A stretch of DNA of 64,000 nt from Lytechinus variegatus (Eukaryota > Echinodermata > Echinoidea > Temnopleuroida > Toxopneustidae): positions 21,916,501 to 21,980,500 of the forward strand of contig NC_054758.1 of NCBI RefSeq assembly GCF_018143015.1, written 5' to 3'. The first letter of the stretch is position 1, and the number at the start of each line of letters is the position of its first letter. The notes beneath the pieces were generated by a model. It was not told the origin of the DNA and did not search any database. It saw nothing but the letters and a program-made list of their open reading frames with translations. Below are positions 1 to 11,691 of the stretch, in pieces. Made by a program: the position numbers and the translations under genes.

Positions 1-82
1 GGTGGTGAACAGTAACGAGCGGTGATGATTTTTTTTTCACCGCTCCAGCAAAGTTCTGGCGGTGTGACCACTACTTTATTCA
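1..82. repeat. Fragment of an inverted-repeat element cut by the window edge
   Basis: The stretch resembles the reverse complement of part of the element at 178-373, sharing the block ggtgatgattttttttt and the end word ggcggtgtgacca. It is probably one end of a second copy in opposite orientation. Confidence 0.5.
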
Positions 83-177
83 CTTAACCTTTTGAATAGT
101 GGCTAGTGCGCCGTGTTCTATCGGTGGAAGACGAAAAATTGGGTTTAATTTGTTAGTCCCACACGAACACATGGTTT

Positions 178-373
178 AAGGCCTGGTCACACCGCCCGAT
201 CGTTGTTTGAGCGGTCGTGGAGCGGAGAGAAAAAAAAATCATCACCGCTCGCTACCGTTCACCATTTTCGGTTTCGATTTTTTTTTCCAAATTTTGTGAG
301 CGAAATTCGACCCTCTCTCCCTACCGGTCAACGACCGCTCTAACAACGCTTGGGCGGTGTGACCAGGCCTTTA
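178..373. mobile_element. Small non-autonomous element with terminal inverted repeats
   Basis: The left end reads aaggcctggtcacaccgccc. The right end is its near-perfect inverse, with about 40 bp of imperfect inverted repeat in each arm. Nothing inside is coding. It is about 195 bp long, the size of a MITE. No target duplication could be assigned with confidence. Confidence 0.7.
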
Positions 374-1004
374 CACTCTAGTTCAATATATCAAACTGTG
401 ATGTGTGCCATTCTGTGTTCGGAATGCCAACTGTGTGGGTAAATCGTGTGGTTATACTGTGACAACAGTGTTACCACATACACTGTTTAAAAAACGTGAT
501 TTTACAGAAAACAATCACAGAATCATAAAACAGGAATTTTCTGCAATTTAACAGAACAGATCTGTTTAAAAGGGGGAAAGGGTGTTTTATTTAAGGAAAT
601 TTGTAAGATTCCATCCGGGGATTCCATACACCAAATACCAATTTCCTGTAAGATTACGAAAATCTGGTTAGATTACAGGTGTTCTCGAGACTCTGCTGCA
701 GGAACTTCTTTTATTTTAAGGATAAATGTTCTTGTGCATGTAACACACAGCTTACACACAGTCAACTATGTGAACACACTGTGGCAGCATTGTGTTTGTT
801 CTATAAGGGCATGCGCTAACTGTTCGAATATATAGGCCTACCTTATTTGGTTTGTAAGAAAAGATCGAGGTAAGATTCAAGGTTTCATAATCCAGCAGAG
901 TATTTAGAAGCCGATCGGAGATTTGAATGAGAATCAGTTCACTCGACCCGCCCCATTAAGTTGGATCCACCCTCATGACCCTAGCTGTTATAACAATATA
1001 TAGC
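374..1004. other. No recognised feature
   Basis: AT-rich unique-looking sequence. No convincing exon, RNA gene or repeat was seen. Confidence 0.4.
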
Positions 1005-1325
1005 CTAGGTGTTGTAGTGGTTCTGACTCTCGCCTTGTGTTCGAATCCCACCGCGGTCTAGCGTCCTTTGGCAAGGAGTTAATCCACACTTTGCCACTCT
1101 CGACCCAGGTGCTAAATGGGTACCCGGTACGATGCGAAAGATATATGTTTGATTTTGCCAGCGCCATAATAAGGCTGCGACGAATGCAAGGAATGCTCCC
1201 CAGGGAGTGGAAATTGTGCACTTTTCGTGCTTGATTTAAATGAATCCAATGACCGGCCTGCTGTAACGCGCTTTGGGCCATTCTGGGAAAGCGCTTTATA
1301 AAAATTGGCTATTATTTCAATTCAA
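1005..1325 (+). mobile_element. tRNA-derived SINE
   Basis: The head carries a tRNA-like B box (gttcgaatccc) near 1040. The body then has the words cctttggcaagg, cactctcgacccagg and aatgggtacc, which recur in the copies at 37375-37640 and 50173-50455. It ends in a short AATTC-type tail that merges with the next element. It is a SINE rather than a working tRNA because no acceptor stem closes. Confidence 0.75.
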
Positions 1326-1925
1326 TTCAATTTGTTGTTTAACCATCAAATGCAAAAAAAATACAAACTAATTGACAACAATGAAGGGAAATTACAATGA
1401 TGGTAGGGTGACCCCGGAGAAGCAAGGCTTATAAAAGGGGCCACCAGATGACCTATATATCATCAATTATCAAAAACACAAACATAATAACACACTCATG
1501 CAGCCCCCCCCCCAAAAAAAAAAAGAACATTGAAAGTACATTGGGAATTTCAGAAGGTTAACAGGATAACATTGTTGTTTAACCATCAAATACAAAAACA
1601 ATACAAACTAATTGACAACAATGAAGGGAAATTACAATGATGGTAGGGTGACCCCGGAGAAGCAAGGCTTATAAAAGGGGCCACCAGATGACCTATATAT
1701 CATCAATTATCAAAAACACAAACATAATAACACACTCATGCAGCCCCCCCCCCCCAAAAAAAAAAGAACATTGAAAGTACATTGGTAATTTCAAAAGGTT
1801 AAGAGGATAACATTGCCCTTCATAACTTTTTGAATCTAGTAATAGTGGAAGTGGGAAGTTTATTCCATAATTTATAAAAAAAAATATGTATATAATATTA
1901 TTATAGGTGAAATATCAAGCACCCG
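1326..1925 (-). mobile_element. LINE 3' end with tandemly duplicated 3' UTR
   Basis: On the minus strand, about 1885-1815 can be read as LWNKLPTSTITRFKKL followed by a stop, which is typical of the C-terminus of CR1/L2-like LINE reverse transcriptases. Downstream of that stop, a 240-bp block (1332-1571) is repeated almost exactly at 1572-1812, including a C-run followed by an A-run. The element ends in ttcaattcaattcaa, the short tandem tail usual for this LINE group. It is a heavily 5'-truncated copy. Confidence 0.65.
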
Positions 1926-2689
1926 TAAACTGGGGTGGCTTTTTAACTATTTATATCAATATATTCATTATGTACAGAAGAATTCTAAGGATAATGTGCG
2001 GTTAGCATGCAAGTACCAATAAAGAGGTCATGATATAGACTTCCCTGCAGTTTATTTTATTTCACGAATGTGTTTTTTTTGGGGGGGGGTCAAAGTTTGT
2101 CCCAAGTGACCCTGAAGTTTAGGGTGACTTTGGACAACCATTAAATCATGTCCCATTGCATAATCGCCTGTATAGCTAATATTGTCTATAGTAAACCTCC
2201 TATGGGGAACGTCGGACTACGATACATTTCTTCTTAAGTTGAACAACTCCAACCCATTCACCTTTTGTCAACAACCACCAAATAATGACTTACAAGTACA
2301 AATTTTACATATGTTTTTGTATTGGCATTTCATCTACAAAATTTTGCTAACACTAAACATGTACACAAATTTATTTAAAGGGACATTAACAGACACTTGG
2401 ATGAAGATTTTGATTTTTTTATTAGCCTACATATTCAAAATAGTAAATTAACAAATTTGAAAAAGTGTAAAAACCATGTAAGGCAGTGCACTATACAAGA
2501 ACACAATTTTCACTTCCTGGTTTATAAACTACTGTCTTATAATTTATGGTCTTTATGGTAATGAATGATTGGGTGTTGCTTCCTTGATTATGTAGTGTCA
2601 CATTTCTATATCCGTTTATGATCAAACCAGGTCAAACATATATGTTTCATCATACACTCTAGTATACAAGGGATTGTATCAGTTTCCTC
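1926..2689. other. No recognised feature
   Basis: AT-rich. A 9-G run lies near 2080. No coding pattern or clear repeat was seen. Confidence 0.4.
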
Positions 2690-2960
2690 GTTCAATATTA
2701 TACAAATAATGAATGTTTATGCGTACAATAAACAGAATAATACTCCATGAGATGATAGATGATTGGATCATTCATTTCTCATTTTACCGAATCCATTGCA
2801 CGAATGGAAAGAACATTTATTATTTGCTTTATATGACACATAAATAGATTTAAAATTGCACGGTTGATGACGCCATTCTAAATGGACTTAACGATCGATA
2901 TCAAATAACCAATCAAATGACAAGGATCTATCTAGTCATATTTACACATTGCCCTATAAG
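2690..2960. repeat. Dispersed repeat shared with 37860-38178
   Basis: Both places contain aataatgaatgtttatg, later a cgaatgga/gatgaatgga word, ttatttg..tatatgacac and a final caaccaatcaa.tgacaag block, in the same order and orientation. It is non-coding and its family is unknown. Confidence 0.55.
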
Positions 2961-2982
2961 ACAACATACAGAAAAAAAAATC

Positions 2983-3217
2983 TGGCAAAATCCAATATGA
3001 CCGCCAAAATATGCAAATTACCCATGTAAATGAAACGATACTTTTTTCTATTTTGTTCAAAGTCAGCCCAGTTTAAGGGTAGCTGGAAAGCTAACGAGGT
3101 GTTGTGTCCCCCCCCCCCCCCCCAGCTCATGGTATATGTGTATAGTCAATGTATGTGCAATTTTGTGATTTCCATAGGTAATTTGCATATCTTGGCGGTC
3201 ACATTGGATTTTGCCGA
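2983..3217. mobile_element. 235-bp inverted-repeat element
   Basis: The left arm begins tggcaaaatccaatatgacc and continues through the word atgcaaattacc. The right arm is its inverse, ending acattggattttgcc. Each arm is about 45 bp. The inside is non-coding and has a 14-C run. Confidence 0.7.
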
Positions 3218-3439
3218 TTAACGGTAAATGTTCAAGGTTTATGCGCGAGTGATCGATTTGGAATCCATGTTTGGATTGAATCAGCGTCTTCGAATCTAAC
3301 CCAGATAAGAACTTGTTTTTGCCCCCCCCCCCCTCCTGAAAAAGAAAATTTCGGTGGAAAAAAGGGTCCTATTTCAAAATTAGATACCAATTTCTAAATA
3401 AAACATAATAGGCCTACTTTTTGGGTATAAAATCACAAA

Positions 3440-3640
3440 ATTGTTGGCTCACGCTTTGCACTCGCATCAGTTTTAATTAGTAAGGTATTCATTCTGTTCT
3501 TAGTTACGAAAATGCTTAGAATAGTATTTAGTTAGATCCACATCAATTTCATGGTAACAAAAACTGCTCGGAATGTTGAATTTTTCATATAATCATGAAA
3601 TGTCAAAAAGTTTGAGCTCGCGCTTCACGCTCGCAACATC
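3440..3640. repeat. Two stray units of the GCTCGC repeat
   Basis: The words ggctcacgctttgcactcgc (about 3447) and agctcgcgcttcacgctcgc (about 3613) match the unit core of the array at 12595-14010 and have similar AT-rich flanks. Confidence 0.55.
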
Positions 3641-3975
3641 TCACAAGGATGCCCTTTTAACAGTAATTAGCGCATACATTCGTAATTCCGAAGCTTCGTT
3701 ATTCCGAAGGTTCGGATATTTTCATTTCATTTCATTTATTTTCACAAAATTAAAATATGTACAAAGCAATATACAAATACATTTTAAAATAGTGGTGGAC
3801 CAAATGAAAGCTCATCAGGCTTGTTTGGATGACCCAATATAACATCATAAGTACACATAGTACGTAATACATAAGACATAAAACATAATACATACATAAT
3901 CATAAAAATACATCCATATAGCATAAGACAGGACAGGAAAGAAGGAGGAAAGAAACAGAGAGGGAGAGGCTATGA

Positions 3976-6900
3976 TTATATGTCAAGAGAAAGGGGTTGC
4001 TCAGTGTAAAGTAAGTGTCGTTTGTAATTAAAGTTGAAAAGTTTACATGTCTTTGCTGTCTGAAGTTTAACAGGTAGATTGTTCCACAGTATAGGGCCCT
4101 GATAAAAAATGGTTGATTTGGCTAGCTCAGTTCGACACAGAGGAGGATGAAATTTGCATCTATTTCGTGTATTATGAGAATGAATGGATCGATTCAATAT
4201 AAAATAATTTAAAAGGGATGGTGGCATACTGCCATGATAACAGTTATTCATGAAAGAACCAGTTTGTAAAGAAATAATACTATGGATTGAAAGAATATTC
4301 ATTTTGGAAAATAGAGGGGAAGAAGGATGTAAATGATGAGAATGAGTTATAACTCTTAGTGCCCTTTTCTGTAGACGAAATATACGATTGAGATTATATT
4401 TTGATGAGAAGCCCCACACTGTGGAACAATAACTTAAATGAGAAGATATTAAAGAATGATACAATAATTTGAGAATATTTCTGGGCAAAAATGACAATTT
4501 CCTAAGAATTCCGATATTTCTAGATATGGTACCACATAGATGACTTATATGATTATTCCAAGACAACTTATCATCAATAATAACACCTAAGAACTTAGTA
4601 CTTGACACTCTATCAATAATACGATGATTATAATGTATATTTGGGATATTATTACTAATTTTACGTGTACCAAATATTACATAGTTAGTTTTATCTACAT
4701 TTAAAATCAGTTTATTGGCACACATCCATTGATGTAATTTTATTAATTGGGTGTTCATGGTATTGATAAGTTGAGTTGGATCAGGATTAGAAAGAAAAAT
4801 ACTGGTGTCGTCTGCAAATAATATGTAATTTAATAAGGTTGAACATTTTGGCAAGTCGTTTATATAAATAAAAAACAGAAGGGACCAAGTATAGAGCCCT
4901 GGGGCACTCCACATCTTACTGTATTATATTTTGATTCCATACCATCTATAACTGTATATTGTTGTCGTTCATTCAAATAACTTCGAAACCAGTTTAAAAC
5001 AATACCTCTGATCCCATAGTAATGCAATTTATGAAATAAAATTGAGTGATCTATAATGTCAAAAGCTTTCGACAAATCAATAAAAACTGTTAATGTATAT
5101 TCTTTCCTTTCTATTGCTTGCGTAATTTTATGAATCAATTCCAATATTGCAGAAGATGTGGAGTGCCCACATCTAAAACCAAACTGAGTACAGAAAAGAA
5201 CTTGGAGTTTATCAAAAAAAGAAACAACTCTATTATACATACATCTTTCTAGTATTTTAGCAAATATTGAGAGTACAGAGATTGGTCTATAATTATTAAG
5301 TTCACTCGTATCACCTTTTTTGTAAATTGGTGTTACTCTGGCTATTTTCATTAAGTCAGGATATTTGCCAGTAGATATACTACAGTTAAAAATATGACTA
5401 AGATTTTCACAAATGACTGGTAAACGAATTATTTTCTTGACAACTTTGATACCTATAGAATCATGACCAGAACTTGTATTGCTTTTCATTTTTAAAACTA
5501 TATCAATTATTTCACTTGGTTTTATTGGTTTGAGATATAACGATTCCAAATTGGGGTCATCTAGATAAGAAGCAAAATTAGTATTAGAATTGTTAATGTG
5601 TTGATAAGACAATTTAGTACCAATTGTAGCAAAAAAGTCATTAAAGGCATTTGCAATTGTTTTTTATTAGTTACAATTTCACCATTCAGTTTTACAGAAT
5701 TAATACTTGAAGATGAGCTTTTGTTTTTTCCCAAAATTGTATCAATACATTGCCAAGTCTTTCTTGTGTTGTCTTTGAAATAATTGAATTTCTTGACATA
5801 AAAATTACTCTTAGCTTGTCTAAGCTTTAAGGTTACATATATTCTGAATCTTTTATATGCTTTCTCACAATACTGTGTGGGATATTGTAAAAACTTTTTA
5901 TAAAGTTCTGATTTTTTCTGGCAGAGCTTTTTTAAATCGTGCGTCATCCATACTTTTTTATTACATATCTTTTTCTGTTGATGTTCTTTTTTCATAAAGC
6001 ATTTATTATATAAATTGGTAAAATTTGTGAGAAATGAATTGTACGAACTATTTACATCATCAGTTAAACTAAATGACAGATTTTGAACTTCACTATAAAA
6101 CATATTAATTGTGTCATCATTGATACAGCGTACAGTATAAATAGAATCATGTGGCACACTTAATAGCGAACCAGTAATTGCAAAAACAGGTAAATGGTCG
6201 CTTATGTCAGATATGAGAATACCAGCATTGATAAATAAATCTGAGTTAACAAAAATATTATCCAACAAAGTGGCAGATGAAGTTGTAACACGAGTTGGTG
6301 CACCAATAAGCGGCTGAAAAGAATAACTAAGCATCAAATCGAAAAAAGCATCGATTTTAATATTTTGTGAAAACTTTTAACATATCTAAGTTGAAATCAC
6401 CCATAATGTAGCATTCATAATTATTCATCATATTGTTTTGAAAAACATTTGTGAAATCTTCTAAAAAACCATCAACAGATTTGTCAGGGGGACGATAAAT
6501 GACACCAATCAATTTGTTTTTACCCTTTGTGGAATTTCAATGAATAACGATAGAAAGTACTGTATTGTGTAGCTAAGTCATTAATTTTGTAATGCACCGA
6601 CTTATTGATATACATTCCAATTCCACCACCTTTTTTGCTAACTCGGTGTTTATGTTCAAATAAATAATCTTCTAATTGAAACATTGATAAAGGAGATGAA
6701 TCATTTAACCAAGTCTCTGATATTCCTATAATATCAAAGTGATGTTCAATTTCATTTAAAAATATGTCTAAATTTTCAAAATTTTTATTAAGACTTCTGC
6801 AATTGAGATGTATGATAGAAAATGTTTTACCCAATGATCTGTTATTTTCATTAAATTTTTTACAGTAAAATACTGGTCTGACAAATTAATGGGATCAAAA

Positions 6901-7223
6901 GGCTCATCATTATTCAAGGATAACTTTGGTGTGCCATTATTAATCATGTCATGTAGGAATGAATCTGAAAACGTATTTCCACGGTCATTAAAAGACATAT
7001 GACAAGTATCATAGAATTGTTCATCATTAATATTATTAAAAGGAAAAATTTTACTTAAGCACATATTACATAAAAAGTTATTGTTTGTTACATCATGTAT
7101 GAAGCTAAGCAAATCCTGTTTCAAATTATAAATGTTTTCTATAATGCTACAAATTGAACATTTTACCCAATGATTATCAAGATTCACTGGAGAGGAATCA
7201 CAGTTAATTACTGACAGAGACAT
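3976..7223 (-). pseudogene. LINE ORF2: endonuclease and reverse transcriptase, several frameshifts
   Basis: The N-terminal segment (7223-6768) has two CxxC pairs (WVKCSIC and FLCNMC), like the Cys-rich leader of some CR1-type ORF2s. The next segment (6834-6520) opens IIHLNCRSLNKN and has ISETWL, both endonuclease motifs. A third segment (6337-5561) carries the end of the endonuclease with SDHLPV. The reverse transcriptase (5612-3976) shows NYRPISVLS, FIDLSKAFD, GVPQGSILGP and the catalytic FADDTS. After the polymerase comes a typical thumb and C-terminal tail with ILWNNLPV. At least four frame changes, at the segment overlaps (for example about 4860-4914 and 6768-6834), break it. Confidence 0.85.
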
Positions 7224-7530
7224 GTACGAGTAAAGTTTTTAAACAAGCCAAGTATTAGGAGAGAGGAAAGACAGAAAAGAACTTGAGAAAAGAGAGGAAA
7301 TGAAGAAAGATACAACATTATAAAAATCATATCACAACAAATAAAATCCATCTTTGTTAAAAATACATGGAAGTGTGAAAAAAGTTCAGAGTCTGTTCAA
7401 TAGCAGTCGACATATAGGAGTTCACCAGGGTACAAACAAATAATGCATTTCCCATGTGTATGATTCAGTTGGAAGTATATGATTCATGCATGTATTTCCT
7501 TTTCATTTGTTTACATTCAGTTTGATATGT

Positions 7531-7821
7531 TTATAGTTTATTCAAGTCTTCTTCGCAGGTAATCAGCTTCGTCATGGTCTTCCCTCCTTGGGCTGGTAGC
7601 AGGGCGATGATACGGCCATCTGATGACCAACACTGTACAACTTTTCTGTGTTCACGCGTTTTCTTCAACAATTTTTGATTTCTTGCAGTAAGATCTTCTA
7701 CGATGATGACTCCCGATCCCTTCAAGAGTTTTCTTTTTTGCAGAATTTCTTTCCTTTTCCTATAGGAAGTCAATTTGACGATAATTGGGCGTGGTGGCAA
7801 TGGATTGTCTGAGGACTGGGA
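7531..7821 (-). pseudogene. LINE ORF1, C-terminal part
   Basis: The open frame reads NPLPPRPIIVKLTSYRKRK and later LLKGSGVIIVEDLTARNQ, then DGRIIALLPAQGGK. This pattern (PRPIIVKF.SY, K..L.G....EDLT, DGRI.A) matches the nucleic-acid-binding C-terminal domain of LINE ORF1 proteins. The frame stays open to about 7821, where the flanking repeat begins, so the element was truncated within ORF1 on insertion. It ends about 310 bp before ORF2. Confidence 0.7.
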
Positions 7822-8266
7822 CCGAAGGTTCGCATCTCCTATTTGGACTCAATCTAGTGAAGGTTCGTATTTCCGAAGGTTCGTAATTCCGAAGGTTCGT
7901 TAGTCCGAAAACGAAATGAGGTTCGTAATTCCGAAGGTTCATTAGTCCGAAAACGAAGTGAGGTTCGTAATTCCGAAGGTTCGTTAATCCGAAAACGAAG
8001 TGAGGTTCGTAATTCCGGTTAGTTCGAAAACTAAATGATTAACGAACCTTATTTCGTTTTCGGATTAACGAACCTTCAGAACATCAAACCTTATTTCGTT
8101 CTTCGGATTATCGAACCTTCGGAAAAACGAATCTTCGGAATAACGCCACAAATGTTCGGATTAACGAACCCTTTTACGTTTTCGGATTAACGAACATCGA
8201 GGTATAGGCAATTTACGTGTTTCGTAATTACGAACCTTCGGAATTACGAAGTGTAACCGTAATTAG

Positions 8267-8477
8267 CCCCACAATTGATCAAAAAGTGAGTTTCACAACT
8301 TCAGGTTTAAAAAAAAATTTCAAACCATAAAAGATAATTAAGCCTATATCTTATCAATCAAACATCACTTCCAAAAGGCTTTGCTAAACTTAATTGCTAC
8401 AAAACACTTAGCGCAGATGCTAATCTCATGGTGAAAATATCCGTTTGCAACAATATGTGCATTGACATATAGGCAGG
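8267..8477. other. No recognised feature
   Basis: Short spacer between two repeat elements. Nothing was identified. Confidence 0.4.
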
Positions 8478-9087
8478 CGCGGATGTTAAGGCCCTAAACC
8501 GCAAATTGCACCTAAACCGCAAATTGCCGCCTAAGCATGTAGAATATTAACAAGGACCGTGCGCGCGTAAGAGGCGTGAACACAGAGGGCGGCAAACATA
8601 AATCGCAGAAGGATAGAGGTTGAAGAGTGAGGAATTAGAACTAGGGCGCTGATCTCATTTTTATGAGAAATGTTGTTGTTGATACACGTATTTATTTATT
8701 TATTTATTTTAATATTTTACCAGGGTGCTCATTCAACATAAAGTTGGTCTCCCATGGGGCCCTAAAAGGCTATCATTATTGTTCTTCTTGTTTGTTGGTT
8801 TTCGACTTTTGGTTATGGCGGCAATTGGGCAACTTGGGCTGTACATAGTGCCGTTTTTTGTGTTTTTTTTTGTGTATCCCTAATTCTCCCCTAGTATAAT
8901 CTAACGCCTGTAGGTTTGAGCAAAGGAAAAGAAAAAGGGAAGAAATGAAAGGGGGAAAATATAGAAAGAATCGCTATAAATAATCTTTTAAATATTTATC
9001 ATAATCTTTTTAAAACTTTAATACAAAATGATACGAGGGTAATGAAGCCATGTACTCATATTATTATAGTCATAATCAGTACGAAAT

Positions 9088-10140
9088 AGTAGTAGTAGTA
9101 GTCAGGCGCGTACGCAGGATTTTTGAAAGGGGGGGTGTTTTCGAGCTGATTTTTTTTTTAAATCTCCCGCCCAGTCTCTAAAAAGTGATGAGCGGGGGGG
9201 GAGGTGATGATTTTTTTTCTTTTTTTTCAGCGCTGCAAATAAGACAAGAACATTTAAGTGGGGATGGGGTATGTAACAGTGCGGTCATGACCCGCGAGCG
9301 AGCAGAAATGTTCTCGTTTTTGCGTTGAAAACATAACCTTTTTGTTTGTTGGTATCATAATCGATGCTACATGTCCTTCTATTCGTAACACTCATAATAC
9401 GGCCTTGAACAGGAGACTATAAAAGATACTTATGGAATTTCATAAATTATTACGAGCGAGCGGAGCGAGCTAACCGACATTTTAGCGTTTTCCGTCATTT
9501 TGGTTTTCATATTGGTGAAACATATTTTGTAAGAAAACGTATGTCTTTGTCTTGGTTCACTTGTATTCATAAGTATACATCATGATAATCATGTATGGCC
9601 TTGTTAATGGCGATACCGTGATCATGTCGGCGACATGCGGAAATAAAAGATATAATAAAATGGAGCGAGCGAAGCGAGTGGAAATTTTTTTTTTTCTGTG
9701 TTTTTCGTCGGAAACATGAGATTCTGTTCATTATTGCTGTCATATACATTATTGGGTAGGGGAACTGTCCGTAACCAGACCAAGGAGTTATCAGGCGCTT
9801 GCCCGATAACTCCATGACCAGACCGACCTCCGGTGAGACAAGCAAAAAAAAAAAAAAACGAAAGGGGGGGTTGAACCCCCTAAACCCCCCTTGCGTACGC
9901 GCCTGGTAGTAGTAGTAGTAGTAGGAGTAGCAGTAGTAGCAGTAGTAGTAGCAGTAAGAGTAGTAGTAGTAGTAGTAGTAGTAGTTTTAGTAGTAGTAGT
10001 AGTAGTAGTAGTATAGGAGTAGTAGTAGGAGTAGTAGTAGTAGTAGTAGTAGTAGTAGGAGTAGTAGTAGGAGTAGGAGTAGTAGTAGGAGTAGTAGTAG
10101 TAGTGGTAGTAGTAGTGGTAGTAGTAGTAGTAATAGTAGC
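9088..10140. repeat. TAG/AGT microsatellite, interrupted by an inserted element
   Basis: AGT triplets occur at 9088-9102 and again from 9906 to about 10140, where the run is long and has scattered AGG, AGC and TTT variants. The break is filled by the element at 9103-9905. The long minus-strand reading frame through it (runs of Tyr, then Thr) is only the triplet repeat. Confidence 0.85.
9103..9905. mobile_element. 803-bp inverted-repeat element inserted in the microsatellite
   Basis: It begins caggcgcgtacgca and ends tgcgtacgcgcctg, a 14-bp perfect inverted pair. Imperfect pairing of the G-run and C-run continues inward. AGT triplets flank it on both sides, so the target duplication is TAG-type of uncertain length. 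The interior has words like gagcgagcggagcgagc and no credible protein. Confidence 0.75.
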
Positions 10141-10574
10141 TTATTTTATGAAAACCCCGATTCTGCCCCACCAGTCCGTGTCCTTCCTGCTTCTCTCCAT
10201 CCCCGCTTGGCCCTGGGCCTGGAGAAGTTGGATGACTCTCGGCCGGCCGAATCAACACCAAACACCAAAATAACAAAGTTATGATTTTCCAATTCATTAT
10301 GAAAATTTGATGAAGGTTCTCGCGAAATTTTAGGCCAGCAGACTTAGCAGAATCAAACAACTTTCGCGAATTGCATGAAGTGTTTACGTACATGTATACA
10401 TGTATGCACAGCTAGCTGGCTCAATTTCTCGCTCGAACATGTGCACGCACAAAGAGTGCATTGCTATTGAGTAAACAAGACTAAACTTTTTTCAACAAGC
10501 TTAGGCGGCGATTTGCGGTTTAGGTGCAATTTGCGGTTTAGGGCCTTAACACGCGGATCCATGGGGGCTGAAGG

Positions 10575-10812
10575 CATTGGCGGCGGAAGCCCAAAATTTT
10601 AGGAGGGGACAACCAAAAAAAATTTGACAAGCAAAAAAAAAAAAAAAGGCTCTCAACCCAAACATTTTAGGGGGGACGTAGGAAAATAAATTGACAAGCA
10701 AAAAAAAAAAAAAAAAAGAAAAAAAAGGGTCATCAACAACAAATTTAGGGGGGGGACCGTCCCCCCCTCCTCAAATTTAGGGGGACACGTCCCCCCCGCT
10801 TCCGCCGCCTAT
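10575..10812. mobile_element. 238-bp MITE with 9-bp target duplication
   Basis: The left end reads attggcggcggaagc and the right end is the inverse of ataggcggcggaagc (14 of 15). The 9-bp word ggctgaagg flanks it exactly, at 10566-10574 and 10813-10821. The interior repeats a motif of gggga..., aatttgacaagc and an A-run about three times. A 9-bp duplication is the Mutator-like size. The family is otherwise unassigned. Confidence 0.75.
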
Positions 10813-10829
10813 GGCTGAAGGGCCTTGCT

Positions 10830-11460
10830 CCTCCCCCCCCCCCCGCTCAAAAAAAGGAAGAAAAGGGGAAGGAAGAGGGGGGAAAGAGAGAGGGGAAGAG
10901 AGGAAAGAAAAGGAGTGGGGGAAATAACTAAAAAGCGCCCATTTTTTCGAACTACATAGGGGGATGTCAAATTGATGTTCGAACTAGGGGACACCGGATT
11001 GATGTTCGAGCTAGGAGGGTGCCGAATTGAAGTTCGATTTATGGGGGCGTCAATTGATGTTCCAACTAGGGGACGCCAACTTGATGTTAACGCCGAATCA
11101 ATGTTCAAACTAGGGGGGCGCCGAATTGATGTTCGGAAAGGGGGCGCCGAATTGATGTTTGAACTATAGGGGGCGCCAAATTGATTTCAAACTAGGGGCG
11201 CCAAATTGATGTTTTAGCTATAGGGGTGGCCGCCGAATTGATGTTCGAACTAGGTGGGCACATAATTGATGTTTGAACTAAGGGGAGGGGTGCCGACTTG
11301 ATTTTCGAACTTTGGGCGCCAAAGTGATGTTTGAACTAGGGGGGGGGGCGCCAAATTGATGTTCGAATAAGGGGGCGCCAAATGGATCGATATAGGGAAG
11401 CATCAATTTGATGTTTGATCAGAGGCGACAATTCATTGTTTTTTAAGAGGGGGAGGGCAA
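10830..11460. repeat. Minisatellite of about 30-bp GC-rich units, with a purine-rich leader
   Basis: From about 10960 to 11450 some 15 units repeat the theme gggggcgccaaattgatgtt followed by cgaacta. Unit lengths run from about 25 to 40 bp and copies have drifted. The leader 10850-10920 is almost entirely A and G. Small reading frames here are by-products of the repeat. Confidence 0.75.
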
Positions 11461-11691
11461 AGCCATATTTCACAAGGGGGCTCCAAATTCATGTTCAACC
11501 ATTCATGAAATCGCTGCTGCTATCATGGCTATATACTTATTTTAGTTAGCATGTTTTTGCTCAGCTGTTTCTTAAATGCAGCTAGATCACCTGCATTTTA
11601 GTAGTGGGAGAAAGTGAATTCCACTCTACAATTGTACGAGGGTAGAGGGAATATTTGTAGCAATCCTTATTTGCTCTGATTATATTGAAGT

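Larger units (their letters stand above)
3715..7821 (-). mobile_element. 5'-truncated LINE, CR1/L2-Jockey type
   Basis: Reading on the minus strand, the element starts inside ORF1, continues through ORF2 (zinc-finger-like N-terminus, APE-type endonuclease, reverse transcriptase) and ends in a short tandem tail that on the plus strand is ttcatttcatttcattt at 3720-3737. Short tandem-repeat tails instead of poly(A) are characteristic of the CR1/L2 side of the LINE tree. It is about 4.1 kb. ORF2 is spread over several overlapping frames, so it is dead, although most motifs are still legible. Confidence 0.85.
3663..8266. repeat. Foldback element of ttcgtaattccgaagg subrepeats, split by a LINE
   Basis: The left end (taattagcgcatacattcg...) and the reverse complement of the right end (taattacggttacacttcg...) match over about 35 bp. 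Between the right end and 7825 are about ten decayed 20-40-bp subunits built on ttccgaaggttcgt. They run forward first and inverted after about 8040, so the whole can fold back. The LINE at 3715-7821 interrupts it: the 11-bp word ccgaaggttcg lies at 3704-3714 and again at 7822-7832. That could be a target duplication or simply the array's own period. Confidence 0.65.
8478..10558. mobile_element. 2.1-kb element with about 60-bp terminal inverted repeats
   Basis: The left end (8478-8540) contains ttaaggccctaaaccgcaaa, then a second aaccgcaaattg and gccgcctaag. The right end (10498-10558) is its inverse with only a few mismatches. No transposase reading frame was found inside, so it looks non-autonomous or gutted. 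It has itself been invaded by the element at 9103-9905. Confidence 0.7.

Noticed and set aside
9791-10393. 200-codon minus-strand frame rich in Tyr and Thr
   Set aside because: It reads through the TAG microsatellite; the composition is dictated by the triplet.
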